DNA of 8,849 nucleotides from JAZDGX01 sp043806645 (GTDB lineage Bacteria > Eisenbacteria > RBG-16-71-46 > CAIMUX01 > WJJG01), in assembly GCA_043806645.1 (NCBI GenBank), contig JAZDGX010000009.1, positions 1-8,849 on the forward strand, written 5' to 3'. Positions 1 through 5,931 of this stretch are shown here, piece by piece; the stretch's first letter is position 1; each line of letters opens with the position of its first letter. Below the pieces are notes generated by a model. That model saw only the letters and a list, made by a program, of their open reading frames with translations. It did no database searches and had not been told where the DNA came from. The position numbers were made by a program, and so were the translations under genes.

Positions 1-2
1 CG

Positions 3-194
3 CAGCGCGCCGGCGGCGTTTGGACGACCGAGGCGCGGATCCCGTACGCCGCGCTTTCGACCGCGCCTCCCGCGCCGGGCAGCGCCTGGCGGGTGAACTT
101 CCGGCGCAAGGATGCGGCCCGGGGCAGTGCGGCCGACTGGCAGGTGCCGATCGGCTACGATCCCGCACGCTTCGGCTATTTGTTCTTCGAGTGA
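3..194 (+). CDS. C-terminal fragment of a carbohydrate-binding family 9-like (CBM9-like) protein
   Basis: This is the last 63 codons of a gene that begins outside the window, ending at TGA 192-194. The visible residues include WTTEARIPYAAL, then PGSAWRVNFRR, a later Trp (ADWQVP) and the ending YDPARFGYLFFE. An acidic residue leading into a 'RIPYAAL' strand, a 'WRVNFRR' strand and a terminal 'RFGYLFFE' is how family-9-like carbohydrate-binding (DOMON-like beta-sandwich) domains usually end. Such domains bind glycans and are mostly secreted. A catalytic domain or signal peptide could lie upstream, but neither is visible. The gene converges on the MFS gene starting at 214, with 19 bp between the stops. 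The family call is recognition from motifs only; any enzymatic role is unknown. Confidence 0.6.
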   Translation, partial: QRAGGVWTTEARIPYAALSTAPPAPGSAWRVNFRRKDAARGSAADWQVPIGYDPARFGYLFFE

Positions 195-213
195 ATCTGA
201 ACGCGCCCGCGCC

Positions 214-1491
214 CTACCGTGACACGCCGGAGATCCCCGGCGCGGGAGAGGACGGCCCGCTCTCCGCGGGGTGCAGCTCCTGCAGGGACTTCACGCGCCT
301 CACCGTCGGGGAGACGACCGCCGTGACCAGCACGACGATCAGGGTTCCGATGCCGCCGCTCACCGCCGAGACGAGCGGGCCGAAGAAATGCGCGACCACG
401 CCCGATTCCATCCCGCCCAGCTCATTCGACGCGCTGATGAAGATCGTGTTCACCGCCGCAACGCGTCCGCGCATCCGGTCAGGGGTCATGAGCTGGATCA
501 GCGTGTGACGGATGACCACGCTCACATTGTCCAGCGCTCCCGTCAGGAACAGCATGGCCAGCGACAGCCAGAACGAGCGCGACAGGCCGAAAACGATCGT
601 GGCGATGCCGAAACCGGTCACCGCGAGAAGCAGGTTGCGTCCCGCGCGCCGCATCGGCGGCAGGTGGGCCAGGGTGAGCGCCATGCAGAAGGCGCCCGCC
701 GCCGGCGCCGCGTTCAGCCAGCCGTAGCCCTGCGCGCCCACGCGCAGGATGTCGGTGGCGAAGATCGGCAGCAGATAGACGGCCCCGCCGAAGAGCACGG
801 CGAACATGTCGAGAGCGACCGCGGCCAGGATGACGCGCGTGCGCCAGACGAAACGGACCCCGGCCAGGACCTCCGCGCGCGAAGTCCGCGCGGGTGGCTC
901 GGGATCGTGGCGCAAGCGCATCCGGCTGAGGAGCAGCAGGAAGGCGAGCGAGCCGGAGGCGCAGACGAGATAGGCCGCCGGGACGTACGCGGACACGATG
1001 AAGCCGCCGATTGCGGGCCCCGCCATCGAGGAGATTTGCCAGGTGCTCGTGTTCCAGGTGACGGCGTTGGGGAAGACCTCGCGCGGCACGAGCACCGGCA
1101 ACAGCGCCATGCGCGCGGGCCGACCGAGGGTGAGCGCGGTGGAATCGAGGAAGAGCAGCGCGTACATGAGCGGGATCGGGCCGCGGATGTAGGAGAGGGC
1201 CGCGAGGCCGAGCGAAGTGAGCGTCATGAAGAACATGCTGAACATGAGCAGACGGCGGCGATCCATGCGATCGGCAAGATACCCGGCCGGCAATGCCAGC
1301 AGGATGATCGGCGCCGCCTGGACGAGCCCCACGATGCCCAACGCCAGGGCATCGCCGGTGCGCTGGTACATCTCCCAGCCGATCGCCACGCCCTGGATGC
1401 GCGTACCGACCATGGCGACGAGCCATCCGCCCAGATAGTTGCGGTAGTCGCGCACGCGGAATGCGGCATACGGATCGTGCGGCCGGTTCAT
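214..1491 (-). CDS. MFS transporter, EntS/MFS_3-like exporter
   Basis: A 425-residue inner-membrane protein with about 12 hydrophobic segments, the usual length for the major facilitator superfamily. The loop between helices 2 and 3 carries the MFS motif A as GYLADRMDRRRLL (residues 70-82). The stretch around residues 321-361 (DNVSVVIRHT, then TPDRMRGRV, then SASNELGG) is typical of the EntS-like branch (MFS_3), whose known members export siderophores or drugs. The C-terminal tail (about 400-425) is polar and rich in Ser and Pro. The ATG at 1489-1491 overlaps the stop of the upstream MFS gene as ATGA (1488-1491), and only a weak Shine-Dalgarno is visible, so I infer translation by coupling. 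The reading frame stays open far upstream of this ATG, but those codons are antisense-like, Arg/Ala-rich and unlike a transporter. Substrate cannot be told from sequence; drug, metabolite or siderophore efflux are all possible. Confidence 0.9.
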   Translation of the reverse strand: MNRPHDPYAAFRVRDYRNYLGGWLVAMVGTRIQGVAIGWEMYQRTGDALALGIVGLVQAAPIILLALPAGYLADRMDRRRLLMFSMFFMTLTSLGLAALSYIRGPIPLMYALLFLDSTALTLGRPARMALLPVLVPREVFPNAVTWNTSTWQISSMAGPAIGGFIVSAYVPAAYLVCASGSLAFLLLLSRMRLRHDPEPPARTSRAEVLAGVRFVWRTRVILAAVALDMFAVLFGGAVYLLPIFATDILRVGAQGYGWLNAAPAAGAFCMALTLAHLPPMRRAGRNLLLAVTGFGIATIVFGLSRSFWLSLAMLFLTGALDNVSVVIRHTLIQLMTPDRMRGRVAAVNTIFISASNELGGMESGVVAHFFGPLVSAVSGGIGTLIVVLVTAVVSPTVRRVKSLQELHPAESGPSSPAPGISGVSR

Positions 1492-2783
1492 GGCCGCCCG
1501 GGACGGCGCCACGGGGAGCGCTTGAGCATGCGCGCGGCCGCCATGCGCAGTTGCGCGCGCCCGAGGGCGAGCAACGCCAGTGCCAGCAGCAGCGGCGCGA
1601 GCGCGGCGAACGTGTAGATCCGCTCGAGACCCAGGACGGCCCGCAGCGGTCCGGGGGCGAAGGAGCCGATCGTGAGGCCGCCCATGACCATCGCCGCGAA
1701 GAGCGCGCTCACCTGCGGGGTGCGTTCGGGAAATTCGTGGGAAGCGAGGCCGAGCAGCAGTGGGAAGAGCGCGGAGCAGGAGAAGCCGGCCAGGGCGAAG
1801 CGGGCCAGCGCGTCCGCGGTGCCCGCGCAATGGGGCAGGAGCAGGAAGGCGAGCCCCATTCCCGCGCACAGCGACAACGCGATCGGCAGCGTGCCCAGTC
1901 GGCGCACGAGGACCGCGGCCAGCAGCCGCCCGGCGGTCATGGCGATCCAGAAGACCGAGAGCGCGCCGGCGGCGGCCGTAAGCGACAGGGAACGGCTCTC
2001 GGTCAGGAAGATCACGGCCCAGGCGGTAAAGACAGCCTCGCAGATGCCGTAGATCAACACGGTGCCGGCCCACAGCCACAACCTCAGCGCCCGGCGGGGG
2101 GCGAGCGACGGGATTGCGGGGGAGCCCTGGGCAGCCGGAGCTTGCGCGATCGACAGGCCGGGCAGGGGGCGCAGGCGGACGAGCAGGGCCAGCCCGAGTA
2201 TCGCGGCCGCCAGGGCGAGGAGGGCCGCTGGCCAGAGGCCGCGGCGGATCGAGATCGCCACGACCAACGGCCAGATCGCCGTTCCCGCCGCCAGCAGCGC
2301 GTGCAGGTAAGCCAGGGCGGTGGCGCGCGTCGCGGGAAAGATCTCGATGACCGCCGTGTTGAGGGCGATTCCGAATACGCCCAATCCGGGCCCCGAAATC
2401 GTCATGGCGATCAGCACCAGCAGCGATCCCCCCGGCGCGCCAAGCGAGGGGCTGATTGCGATCAACGCGAGCATGACGGCGCAGGAGCAGGAGCCCCAGA
2501 GGAAGAAGGCGCGCAAGTTGAATCGCGCGTGCATCCGGGCCGCGGCCAGCGAACTCACGATGGCCAATCCATAGAGGGGGATGAAGGCGGCGCCGTAGAG
2601 GGTGTCGCCCATCGAGAGTCGCTCCCTCAGGAACGTGCTCGAGGAAACGAAGGTGATTCCCAGGGCCCCCTGGAGCAGCGCGGCGACATAGACCACGATC
2701 ACGGAAAGCCGGACGGAAGGTGAGCGGTCGGCCGCCGGCGATGGGGGAAGGATCGTGGATGGACTCGACGGCCTCGATACCAT
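1488..2783 (-). CDS. MFS transporter, sugar-permease-like
   Basis: A 431-residue inner-membrane protein with about 12 predicted helices in two bundles (roughly residues 26-204 and 233-408), separated by a Pro/Ala-rich cytoplasmic loop near 205-232. Features such as ALNTAVIEIFP (140-150), HALLAAGTAIWPLVV (161-175) and MTAGRLLAAVLVRRLG (282-297) resemble the FHS/glucose-fucose permease side of the MFS. I infer proton-driven uptake or efflux of a small, perhaps sugar-like, molecule. Two ATGs are possible, 2783 and 2789; I prefer 2783 because AGAGA (2790-2794) lies 6 nt ahead of it. Reading from the more distal ATG at 2846 would translate tRNA-Ser sequence, so that start is rejected. The gene begins 12 nt after the tRNA 3' end, has no promoter of its own that I can see, and overlaps the next MFS gene by 4 nt. 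Confidence 0.88.
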   Translation of the reverse strand: MVSRPSSPSTILPPSPAADRSPSVRLSVIVVYVAALLQGALGITFVSSSTFLRERLSMGDTLYGAAFIPLYGLAIVSSLAAARMHARFNLRAFFLWGSCSCAVMLALIAISPSLGAPGGSLLVLIAMTISGPGLGVFGIALNTAVIEIFPATRATALAYLHALLAAGTAIWPLVVAISIRRGLWPAALLALAAAILGLALLVRLRPLPGLSIAQAPAAQGSPAIPSLAPRRALRLWLWAGTVLIYGICEAVFTAWAVIFLTESRSLSLTAAAGALSVFWIAMTAGRLLAAVLVRRLGTLPIALSLCAGMGLAFLLLPHCAGTADALARFALAGFSCSALFPLLLGLASHEFPERTPQVSALFAAMVMGGLTIGSFAPGPLRAVLGLERIYTFAALAPLLLALALLALGRAQLRMAAARMLKRSPWRRPGRP

Positions 2784-2795
2784 GTTCATTCTCTG

Positions 2796-2877
2796 CGGAG
2801 GGCGAGGGACTCGAACCCCCAAGCCCTTGCGGGCGGCGGATTTCAAATCCGCTGACTTACCATTAGCCTAGCCCTCC
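2796..2877 (-). tRNA. tRNA-Ser(UGA)
   Basis: On the minus strand a full cloverleaf folds. It has a 7-bp acceptor GGAGGGC/GCCCTCC with perfect pairing, a D stem GGCT/AGTC enclosing AATGGTA, and an anticodon stem GCGGA/TCCGC around loop TTTGAAA (anticodon TGA, U33 present). The variable arm is long, with GCCC/GGGC closed by GCAA. The T stem is GGGGG/CCCTC with one G-U pair around TTCGAGT. The long variable arm, the UGA anticodon and discriminator G73 all fit serine. The 3' CCA is not encoded, so it must be added by CCA-adding enzyme. The D arm is compact for a serine tRNA: 4-bp stem and 7-nt loop, where bacterial tRNA-Ser usually has a shorter stem and larger loop. It reads UCA and probably other UCN codons. 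Confidence 0.95.
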
Positions 2878-2914
2878 CAGCCGGCTCGGTCCGGCGCGTG
2901 CATCGGTCGGGGGG

Positions 2915-2943
2915 ATTATCGAGACTCCGGGCGTTGGAGTCAA
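2915..2943 (-). promoter_or_regulatory. Sigma70-type promoter for tRNA-Ser and probably the MFS operon
   Basis: Reading the minus strand, TTGACT (complement of 2938-2943) is followed by a 17-nt spacer and GATAAT (complement of 2915-2920). This matches the housekeeping consensus at 5 of 6 positions in each box, with the optimal spacing. The predicted transcription start is near 2908, about 30 nt before the mature tRNA 5' end, leaving a short leader for RNase P to remove. No other promoter is visible between here and the MFS genes. Confidence 0.75.
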
Positions 2944-2946
2944 TGG

Positions 2947-2999
2947 ATGCCGGGACGGACGCCGGGACGAACGCCGGGAAGGACTGGATGCCGGGAAGG
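2947..2999. repeat. 12-bp tandem repeat (minisatellite), four units
   Basis: Units ATGCCGGGACGG (2947-2958), ACGCCGGGACGA (2959-2970) and ACGCCGGGAAGG (2971-2982) run head to tail. After ACTGG (2983-2987) comes a fourth unit, ATGCCGGGAAGG (2988-2999). A degenerate relative (GGATGCCGCCGGAAGG) lies at 3040-3055. The array starts 3 bp upstream of the tRNA promoter -35 box, on the side where an UP element would sit. It lies in the otherwise empty stretch between the divergent tRNA and lipoprotein units; no plausible gene is seen there. Confidence 0.85.
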
Positions 3000-3065
3000 A
3001 ATGCTACCTGCCTGAGGATTGGAGTCGGGACCGGTCGTCGGATGCCGCCGGAAGGGAGCCCGGCG

Positions 3066-3094
3066 TTGCATACTCTCTACCGGCCCGCTAGACT
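3066..3094 (+). promoter_or_regulatory. Candidate promoter of the lipoprotein-barrel operon
   Basis: TTGCAT (3066-3071), a 17-nt spacer and TAGACT (3089-3094) make a moderate sigma70-like match (3 of 6 and 4 of 6). The predicted start is near 3101, giving a leader of about 76 nt before the ATG at 3177. It is the best candidate seen in the 230 bp between the tRNA promoter and the lipoprotein gene, but in GC-rich DNA such matches can be chance. Confidence 0.4.
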
Positions 3095-3115
3095 GCCGGC
3101 TCGATGACCCTTCAG

Positions 3116-3149
3116 GGACCCTGGTGCCCGAAATCGGGTTGCAAGGTCC
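3116..3149 (+). other. Hairpin in the leader of the lipoprotein operon
   Basis: GGACC (3116-3120) pairs with GGTCC (3145-3149), and inside it CCCG (3127-3130) pairs with CGGG (3135-3138) around an AAAT loop. The segments between (3121-3126 and 3139-3144) pair only partly. The structure ends 27 nt before the start codon and about 14 nt before the GGAG ribosome binding site at 3164-3167. It could influence mRNA stability or ribosome access. No known riboswitch or attenuator is recognised. Confidence 0.4.
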
Positions 3150-3176
3150 GTGGGCGGTGAGCCGGAGCGGGGGGCG

Positions 3177-4493
3177 ATGACGGATCCCGGGAAAACGATC
3201 ACCGAAGACGCGCCGGCTGCAATGCGCTGCGCGGGACGCCGCGTCGCAGTGGCTGCGGCGGCCTTCACCCTGTTCATGTCCACGCAGTTTTTCGCCTGCA
3301 CGGAAACGCACGAGCCCCTGGATTGGCGCACCGCCGTCCGCGGGGGCCTGGAGTCACCGGATACGCTCATCTCCGATACGCTGATCGTCGAGAGCGCCCA
3401 GGGTCCCGCCAACGTCAGCACCGGCATTTCGCCCTATCTTCTGACCGGCCGGATTGTCCGCTCCGGACAGGAAATCACGGCCGATCTGTTCCTGCGCTGG
3501 GATGTCACCGATCTGACCGCGGCGGTCGAGCGGGTCAACCTGGTGATGCATCTGGCCGCCGTCGATCTGCCCGACACGATGGCGACGCGGATTTTCCCCG
3601 TCGAGATGTACGCCGTGGAGAGCGCGTGGAGCGAGGACAGCCTGTTCATCGACGACCTGCCCACCGTGGGGACCCTTGCGATTGCGGCGAGCCAGGTCGA
3701 TGTCAGCGCGCTGGCCGGCGATAGCGTCGTGACGCTGGGCTCGGTCTTCAGCAGTCCGGCGGGCAGCGACTTCGCCCAGCTCGTCGAGGCGTGGCGCAGC
3801 GGAACGCGAGAGAACTTCGGCGTCATGGTACGCGCCGCGATCGAGGCCCCGGAGGGGGTGCTGCGGTTTTTCAGCGCGGAGGGGCTGCCCAGCGGATTCT
3901 CGACGCTCGAAAGCCCATTGCTCTTCGTGGAAACAGTCGACGACAGCCTCTTGAATATCGAGGCGGACGACGATGCGTTCGTGATCCGTCCGCTCACGGG
4001 GCCGGCGGCGGAGCTGCCCGACTCCCTGACGCTCGTCAGCGCGGGGTACATCCATCGGACGGCGCTGCGGTTCGATGTGACGCCCCTGCTTGGCGCCGAC
4101 GGGGATCCCCGTCTGGACATCGCCATCGTCCAAGGCTTGTTGCGCCTGCACGTCGCGGCCGCCGAACCCTGGAGTCTTGACGCGGACCAAAGCTTTCTCG
4201 TGTCGGTCTATCCCGCCGCGGTGGACTGGTCGCAGCTCGATCCGGTGCGGACCGCCGTGCTGGGAGATCGGCTCGCGCAGGTGACGGTTTCGGGCGACGA
4301 CGAGTTCGTGGAAATCGGGATCGCTCCGTTCCTGCAAGGGCTGATCGAGGGCGGAAGTTCATCTCTTGTGCTGCTCGCGGGCACGGAGCTGCTGGAAGCG
4401 AAGTACGTGCTCTTCAAGGATCTGCAAGCTGAGGCCGGCAGACCGGAGGTCACGTTGACGTACGCTAGACTTGGTGGGCGTCTGGATGAGTAG
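3177..4493 (+). CDS. Predicted secreted lipoprotein with two DNRLRE-like beta-sandwich modules
   Basis: A 438-residue protein. The ATG at 3177 is chosen because GGAG (3164-3167) sits 9 nt upstream; a GTG at 3150 is the longer alternative. Residues 21-40 (RR, then a hydrophobic run ending QFFA) followed by Cys41 form a signal peptide with an imperfect lipobox, so lipid anchoring is likely but not certain. The rest is acidic and beta-rich and contains an internal duplication. TADLFLRWDVTDL (101-113) matches HRTALRFDVTPLL (293-305); VNLVMHLAA matches GLLRLHVAA; FPVEMYAVESAW (140-151) matches FLVSVYPAAVDW (340-351). ESPLLFVET and RPEVTLTYA are the closing strands. This layout resembles DNRLRE-type modules of extracellular proteins, which may bind glycans or act structurally. 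No catalytic motif is seen. The gene overlaps the downstream barrel gene by 8 nt, so the two products probably act together at the outer membrane. Confidence 0.75.
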   Translation: MTDPGKTITEDAPAAMRCAGRRVAVAAAAFTLFMSTQFFACTETHEPLDWRTAVRGGLESPDTLISDTLIVESAQGPANVSTGISPYLLTGRIVRSGQEITADLFLRWDVTDLTAAVERVNLVMHLAAVDLPDTMATRIFPVEMYAVESAWSEDSLFIDDLPTVGTLAIAASQVDVSALAGDSVVTLGSVFSSPAGSDFAQLVEAWRSGTRENFGVMVRAAIEAPEGVLRFFSAEGLPSGFSTLESPLLFVETVDDSLLNIEADDDAFVIRPLTGPAAELPDSLTLVSAGYIHRTALRFDVTPLLGADGDPRLDIAIVQGLLRLHVAAAEPWSLDADQSFLVSVYPAAVDWSQLDPVRTAVLGDRLAQVTVSGDDEFVEIGIAPFLQGLIEGGSSSLVLLAGTELLEAKYVLFKDLQAEAGRPEVTLTYARLGGRLDE

Positions 4494-5820
4494 TGCCATG
4501 GACCGCAGCCCCCGGTCGTTCGGGGCCGACACCGACGCCGGCAACGGCACCCGCGCACGCGTACGCACCCGCGCATGCGCACGCGCACGGCGGATCGGGA
4601 TCTTCGCGGCCTGCGTGGGAATCGGCTGGGCCGTGCTGGGCGGGACCATCCCCGCCGCCGCCGAGAGCATCTTCGCCCGTGAGGGCATCGGCGAATGGAA
4701 CGAAGGCTACGATCTGCGCGGCTACACGCTTGGCTCGACCGGCATCGGAACGCTCGATCCCGTCAACTTCACGAGCATCAATCCCGCGGCGAGCGCCTTC
4801 GCGGTCGGGACCCTCGGCCACGCCGGCATCGCCTCCAGGGTTCGTTGGAGCCAGGACGGCGCATCGACCGCGCGGCGCGGCGCGACGCTGCTCAATAACC
4901 TCGGCTGCTACCTCGAGCTGCGCAAGAATCTCGGCCTGCGCGTCATCGTCGAGCCCGCCGCCGACGCCACCTACGCGCTGGAACAATCCCTCCCCACCGG
5001 GTGGGAGGATATCGAGCGCGACGTCGTGCGTGAGGAAGGTGCGCGGGGATTGACCCGCTACCTGGGCGGGATCTCGTGGCGCGGCGGACGCACCTGGGCG
5101 CTCGGCGCCCAGATCGGCGTGCTCGCCGGCTCCATCGTCGACCATACGAGCTACGTCTTCGGCGATTCGGCGTTGGCGGCCGGGTGGACCGGGGGCGAAG
5201 ACCGGCGCCAGTGGCGCTTCAAGGCGAGCACCTATGTCGATGCGGGATTCGTGGCGCGCCCGACATCCCGGATCTCCGTGGGCGGATTCTTCTCGACGGG
5301 GGCGTCGCCGCAGGTGACCGAAACCTATCGCAGCTTTGCGGACCAGTCGTTCACGCTGCAGACGGCGCGCGCCGAGCTGCCGATGGCCTTCGGCGCGGGC
5401 GCCGGCATGCTGGTCACGCCCCGCTGGCGTCTGAGCGCCGATGTCATCCAGCGTCAGTGGGAGGATTTCCGCTTCGACGACCGCCTGCCCGCCGGGGGAT
5501 CGTATCGCAATACCCTTCGCTGGGGCGCGGGCATCGAGCGCGTTCCCTCCTTCAACCGTGGTGATGGCCTGCTCGCGGCGATCTCCTGGCGGGCCGGTTT
5601 CGCCTGGATTCCCTGGTATCTGCACGACGCCGATGGCGATCCGATCGACGAATGGCGCGTGACCGCCGGCGCGGGACTTCCGATCCAGCAACAACGGGGC
5701 ACGATCGATCTTCTCGTCGGCTACGGGCGCAAGGGCTCGATCGATCAAGTCGGCATCGAGGAAGAGTATCTCACCTTCGGGCTGGGCTTCACCTTCGCCC
5801 GCGTGCTGCGGGAGTACTAG
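4486..5820 (+). CDS. Outer-membrane beta-barrel protein, FadL/OMPP1-like
   Basis: A 444-residue protein. The ATG at 4486 overlaps the upstream stop by 8 nt and has a GGTGGG-like ribosome binding site (4473-4478); ATG 4498 is an alternative. The signal peptide has a very arginine-rich n-region (residues 22-36), a hydrophobic core (37-53) and a likely cleavage after AAA (57-59). The mature N-terminus reads GIGEWNEGYDLRGY, then SINPAASAF (98-106), like the Gly-rich start and 'NPA' element of FadL-type barrels. The rest alternates hydrophobic and polar residues. The end has the pattern WRAGFAW (368-374), DEWRVTAGAGLPI (388-400), IDLLVGYGRKGS (407-418), EEYLTFGLGFTFARVL (426-441), as in FCB-group barrels of this type. 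Known FadL relatives move hydrophobic molecules across the outer membrane; the ligand here is unknown. Co-expression with the lipoprotein is expected. Confidence 0.78.
   Translation: MSSAMDRSPRSFGADTDAGNGTRARVRTRACARARRIGIFAACVGIGWAVLGGTIPAAAESIFAREGIGEWNEGYDLRGYTLGSTGIGTLDPVNFTSINPAASAFAVGTLGHAGIASRVRWSQDGASTARRGATLLNNLGCYLELRKNLGLRVIVEPAADATYALEQSLPTGWEDIERDVVREEGARGLTRYLGGISWRGGRTWALGAQIGVLAGSIVDHTSYVFGDSALAAGWTGGEDRRQWRFKASTYVDAGFVARPTSRISVGGFFSTGASPQVTETYRSFADQSFTLQTARAELPMAFGAGAGMLVTPRWRLSADVIQRQWEDFRFDDRLPAGGSYRNTLRWGAGIERVPSFNRGDGLLAAISWRAGFAWIPWYLHDADGDPIDEWRVTAGAGLPIQQQRGTIDLLVGYGRKGSIDQVGIEEEYLTFGLGFTFARVLREY
4549..4584 (+). repeat. 18-bp tandem duplication encoding the Arg-rich signal n-region
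   Basis: Two 18-bp units (4549-4566 and 4567-4584) lie in frame and differ at only 2 positions. They encode TRARVR and TRACAR, followed by a partial continuation (ARAR). Both keep the reading frame, so the unit looks like a duplicated six-codon block in the signal peptide of the barrel protein. Confidence 0.8.
4552..4589. other. Alternating purine-pyrimidine tract, Z-DNA-prone
   Basis: Positions 4552-4568 alternate pyrimidine and purine for 17 nt. Positions 4570-4589 do so for another 20 nt after one phase break at 4569. Most steps are CG or CA/TG, the most Z-prone dinucleotides. The tract contains the palindromes GCGTACGC (4559-4566) and GCGCATGCGC (4571-4580). It sits about 65-100 nt into the barrel gene. 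Z-DNA formation in the cell is inference. Confidence 0.5.
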
Positions 5821-5850
5821 CCGCTCAGTAGCCTGCGCGTAATTCATTGC

Positions 5851-5869
5851 AGTCATGTCGATTGTGACT
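5851..5869. promoter_or_regulatory. Short dyad, possible operator upstream of the ATPase promoter
   Basis: AGTCA (5851-5855) and TGACT (5865-5869) are perfect inverted 5-mers separated by 9 nt, ending 26 nt before the -35 box at 5896. They lie in a less GC-rich stretch between the barrel and ATPase genes. The spacing would suit a dimeric regulator, but 5-bp arms are short and chance is a fair alternative. Confidence 0.2.
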
Positions 5870-5895
5870 AGTTTCGGAAATCGTCCGCCCGGAGG

Positions 5896-5924
5896 TTGAT
5901 TTTCGTCCGGCAAATGGCTAAAAT
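5896..5924 (+). promoter_or_regulatory. Sigma70-type promoter of the ATPase gene
   Basis: TTGATT (5896-5901), a 17-nt spacer and TAAAAT (5919-5924) match the consensus at 4 of 6 and 5 of 6 positions with ideal spacing. Counting 7 nt past the -10 box puts the predicted start at or next to the A of ATG 5932, so the mRNA would have little or no leader. The GGAGG at 5891-5895 lies upstream of the -35 box and so is unlikely to serve as a ribosome binding site. Confidence 0.6.
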
Positions 5925-5931
5925 ACGCTTC

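Noticed and set aside
225..242. Hairpin CGCCGG/CCGGCG just past the stop of the carbohydrate-binding gene, as a terminator.
   Set aside because: It lies within the 3' coding end of the MFS gene and is not followed by a U-run, so it is not supported as a terminator.
271..2723. Long plus-strand open frames (271-1617 and 1461-2723) across the two MFS genes.
   Set aside because: Low-complexity, highly charged translations rich in Arg, Gln, Glu and Gly; they are shadows of the minus-strand transporters, which have real membrane helices and motif A.
2784..2846. N-terminal extension of the sugar-permease-like MFS protein starting at 2846.
   Set aside because: The extra residues are translated from tRNA-Ser sequence; starts at 2783 or 2789 fall just after the tRNA.
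2796..2877. Selenocysteine tRNA or an allo-tRNA, because of the long variable arm and unusual D arm.
   Set aside because: The anticodon is TGA rather than TCA, and the acceptor and T stems are the canonical 7 and 5 bp; position 8 does not extend the acceptor.
2947..2999. CRISPR array.
   Set aside because: The units are 12 bp, contiguous and without spacers; this is a minisatellite.
4455..4471. Internal promoter before the barrel gene (TTGACG and TAGACT).
   Set aside because: The two boxes are only 5 nt apart and lie inside the lipoprotein coding sequence; translational coupling explains expression better.
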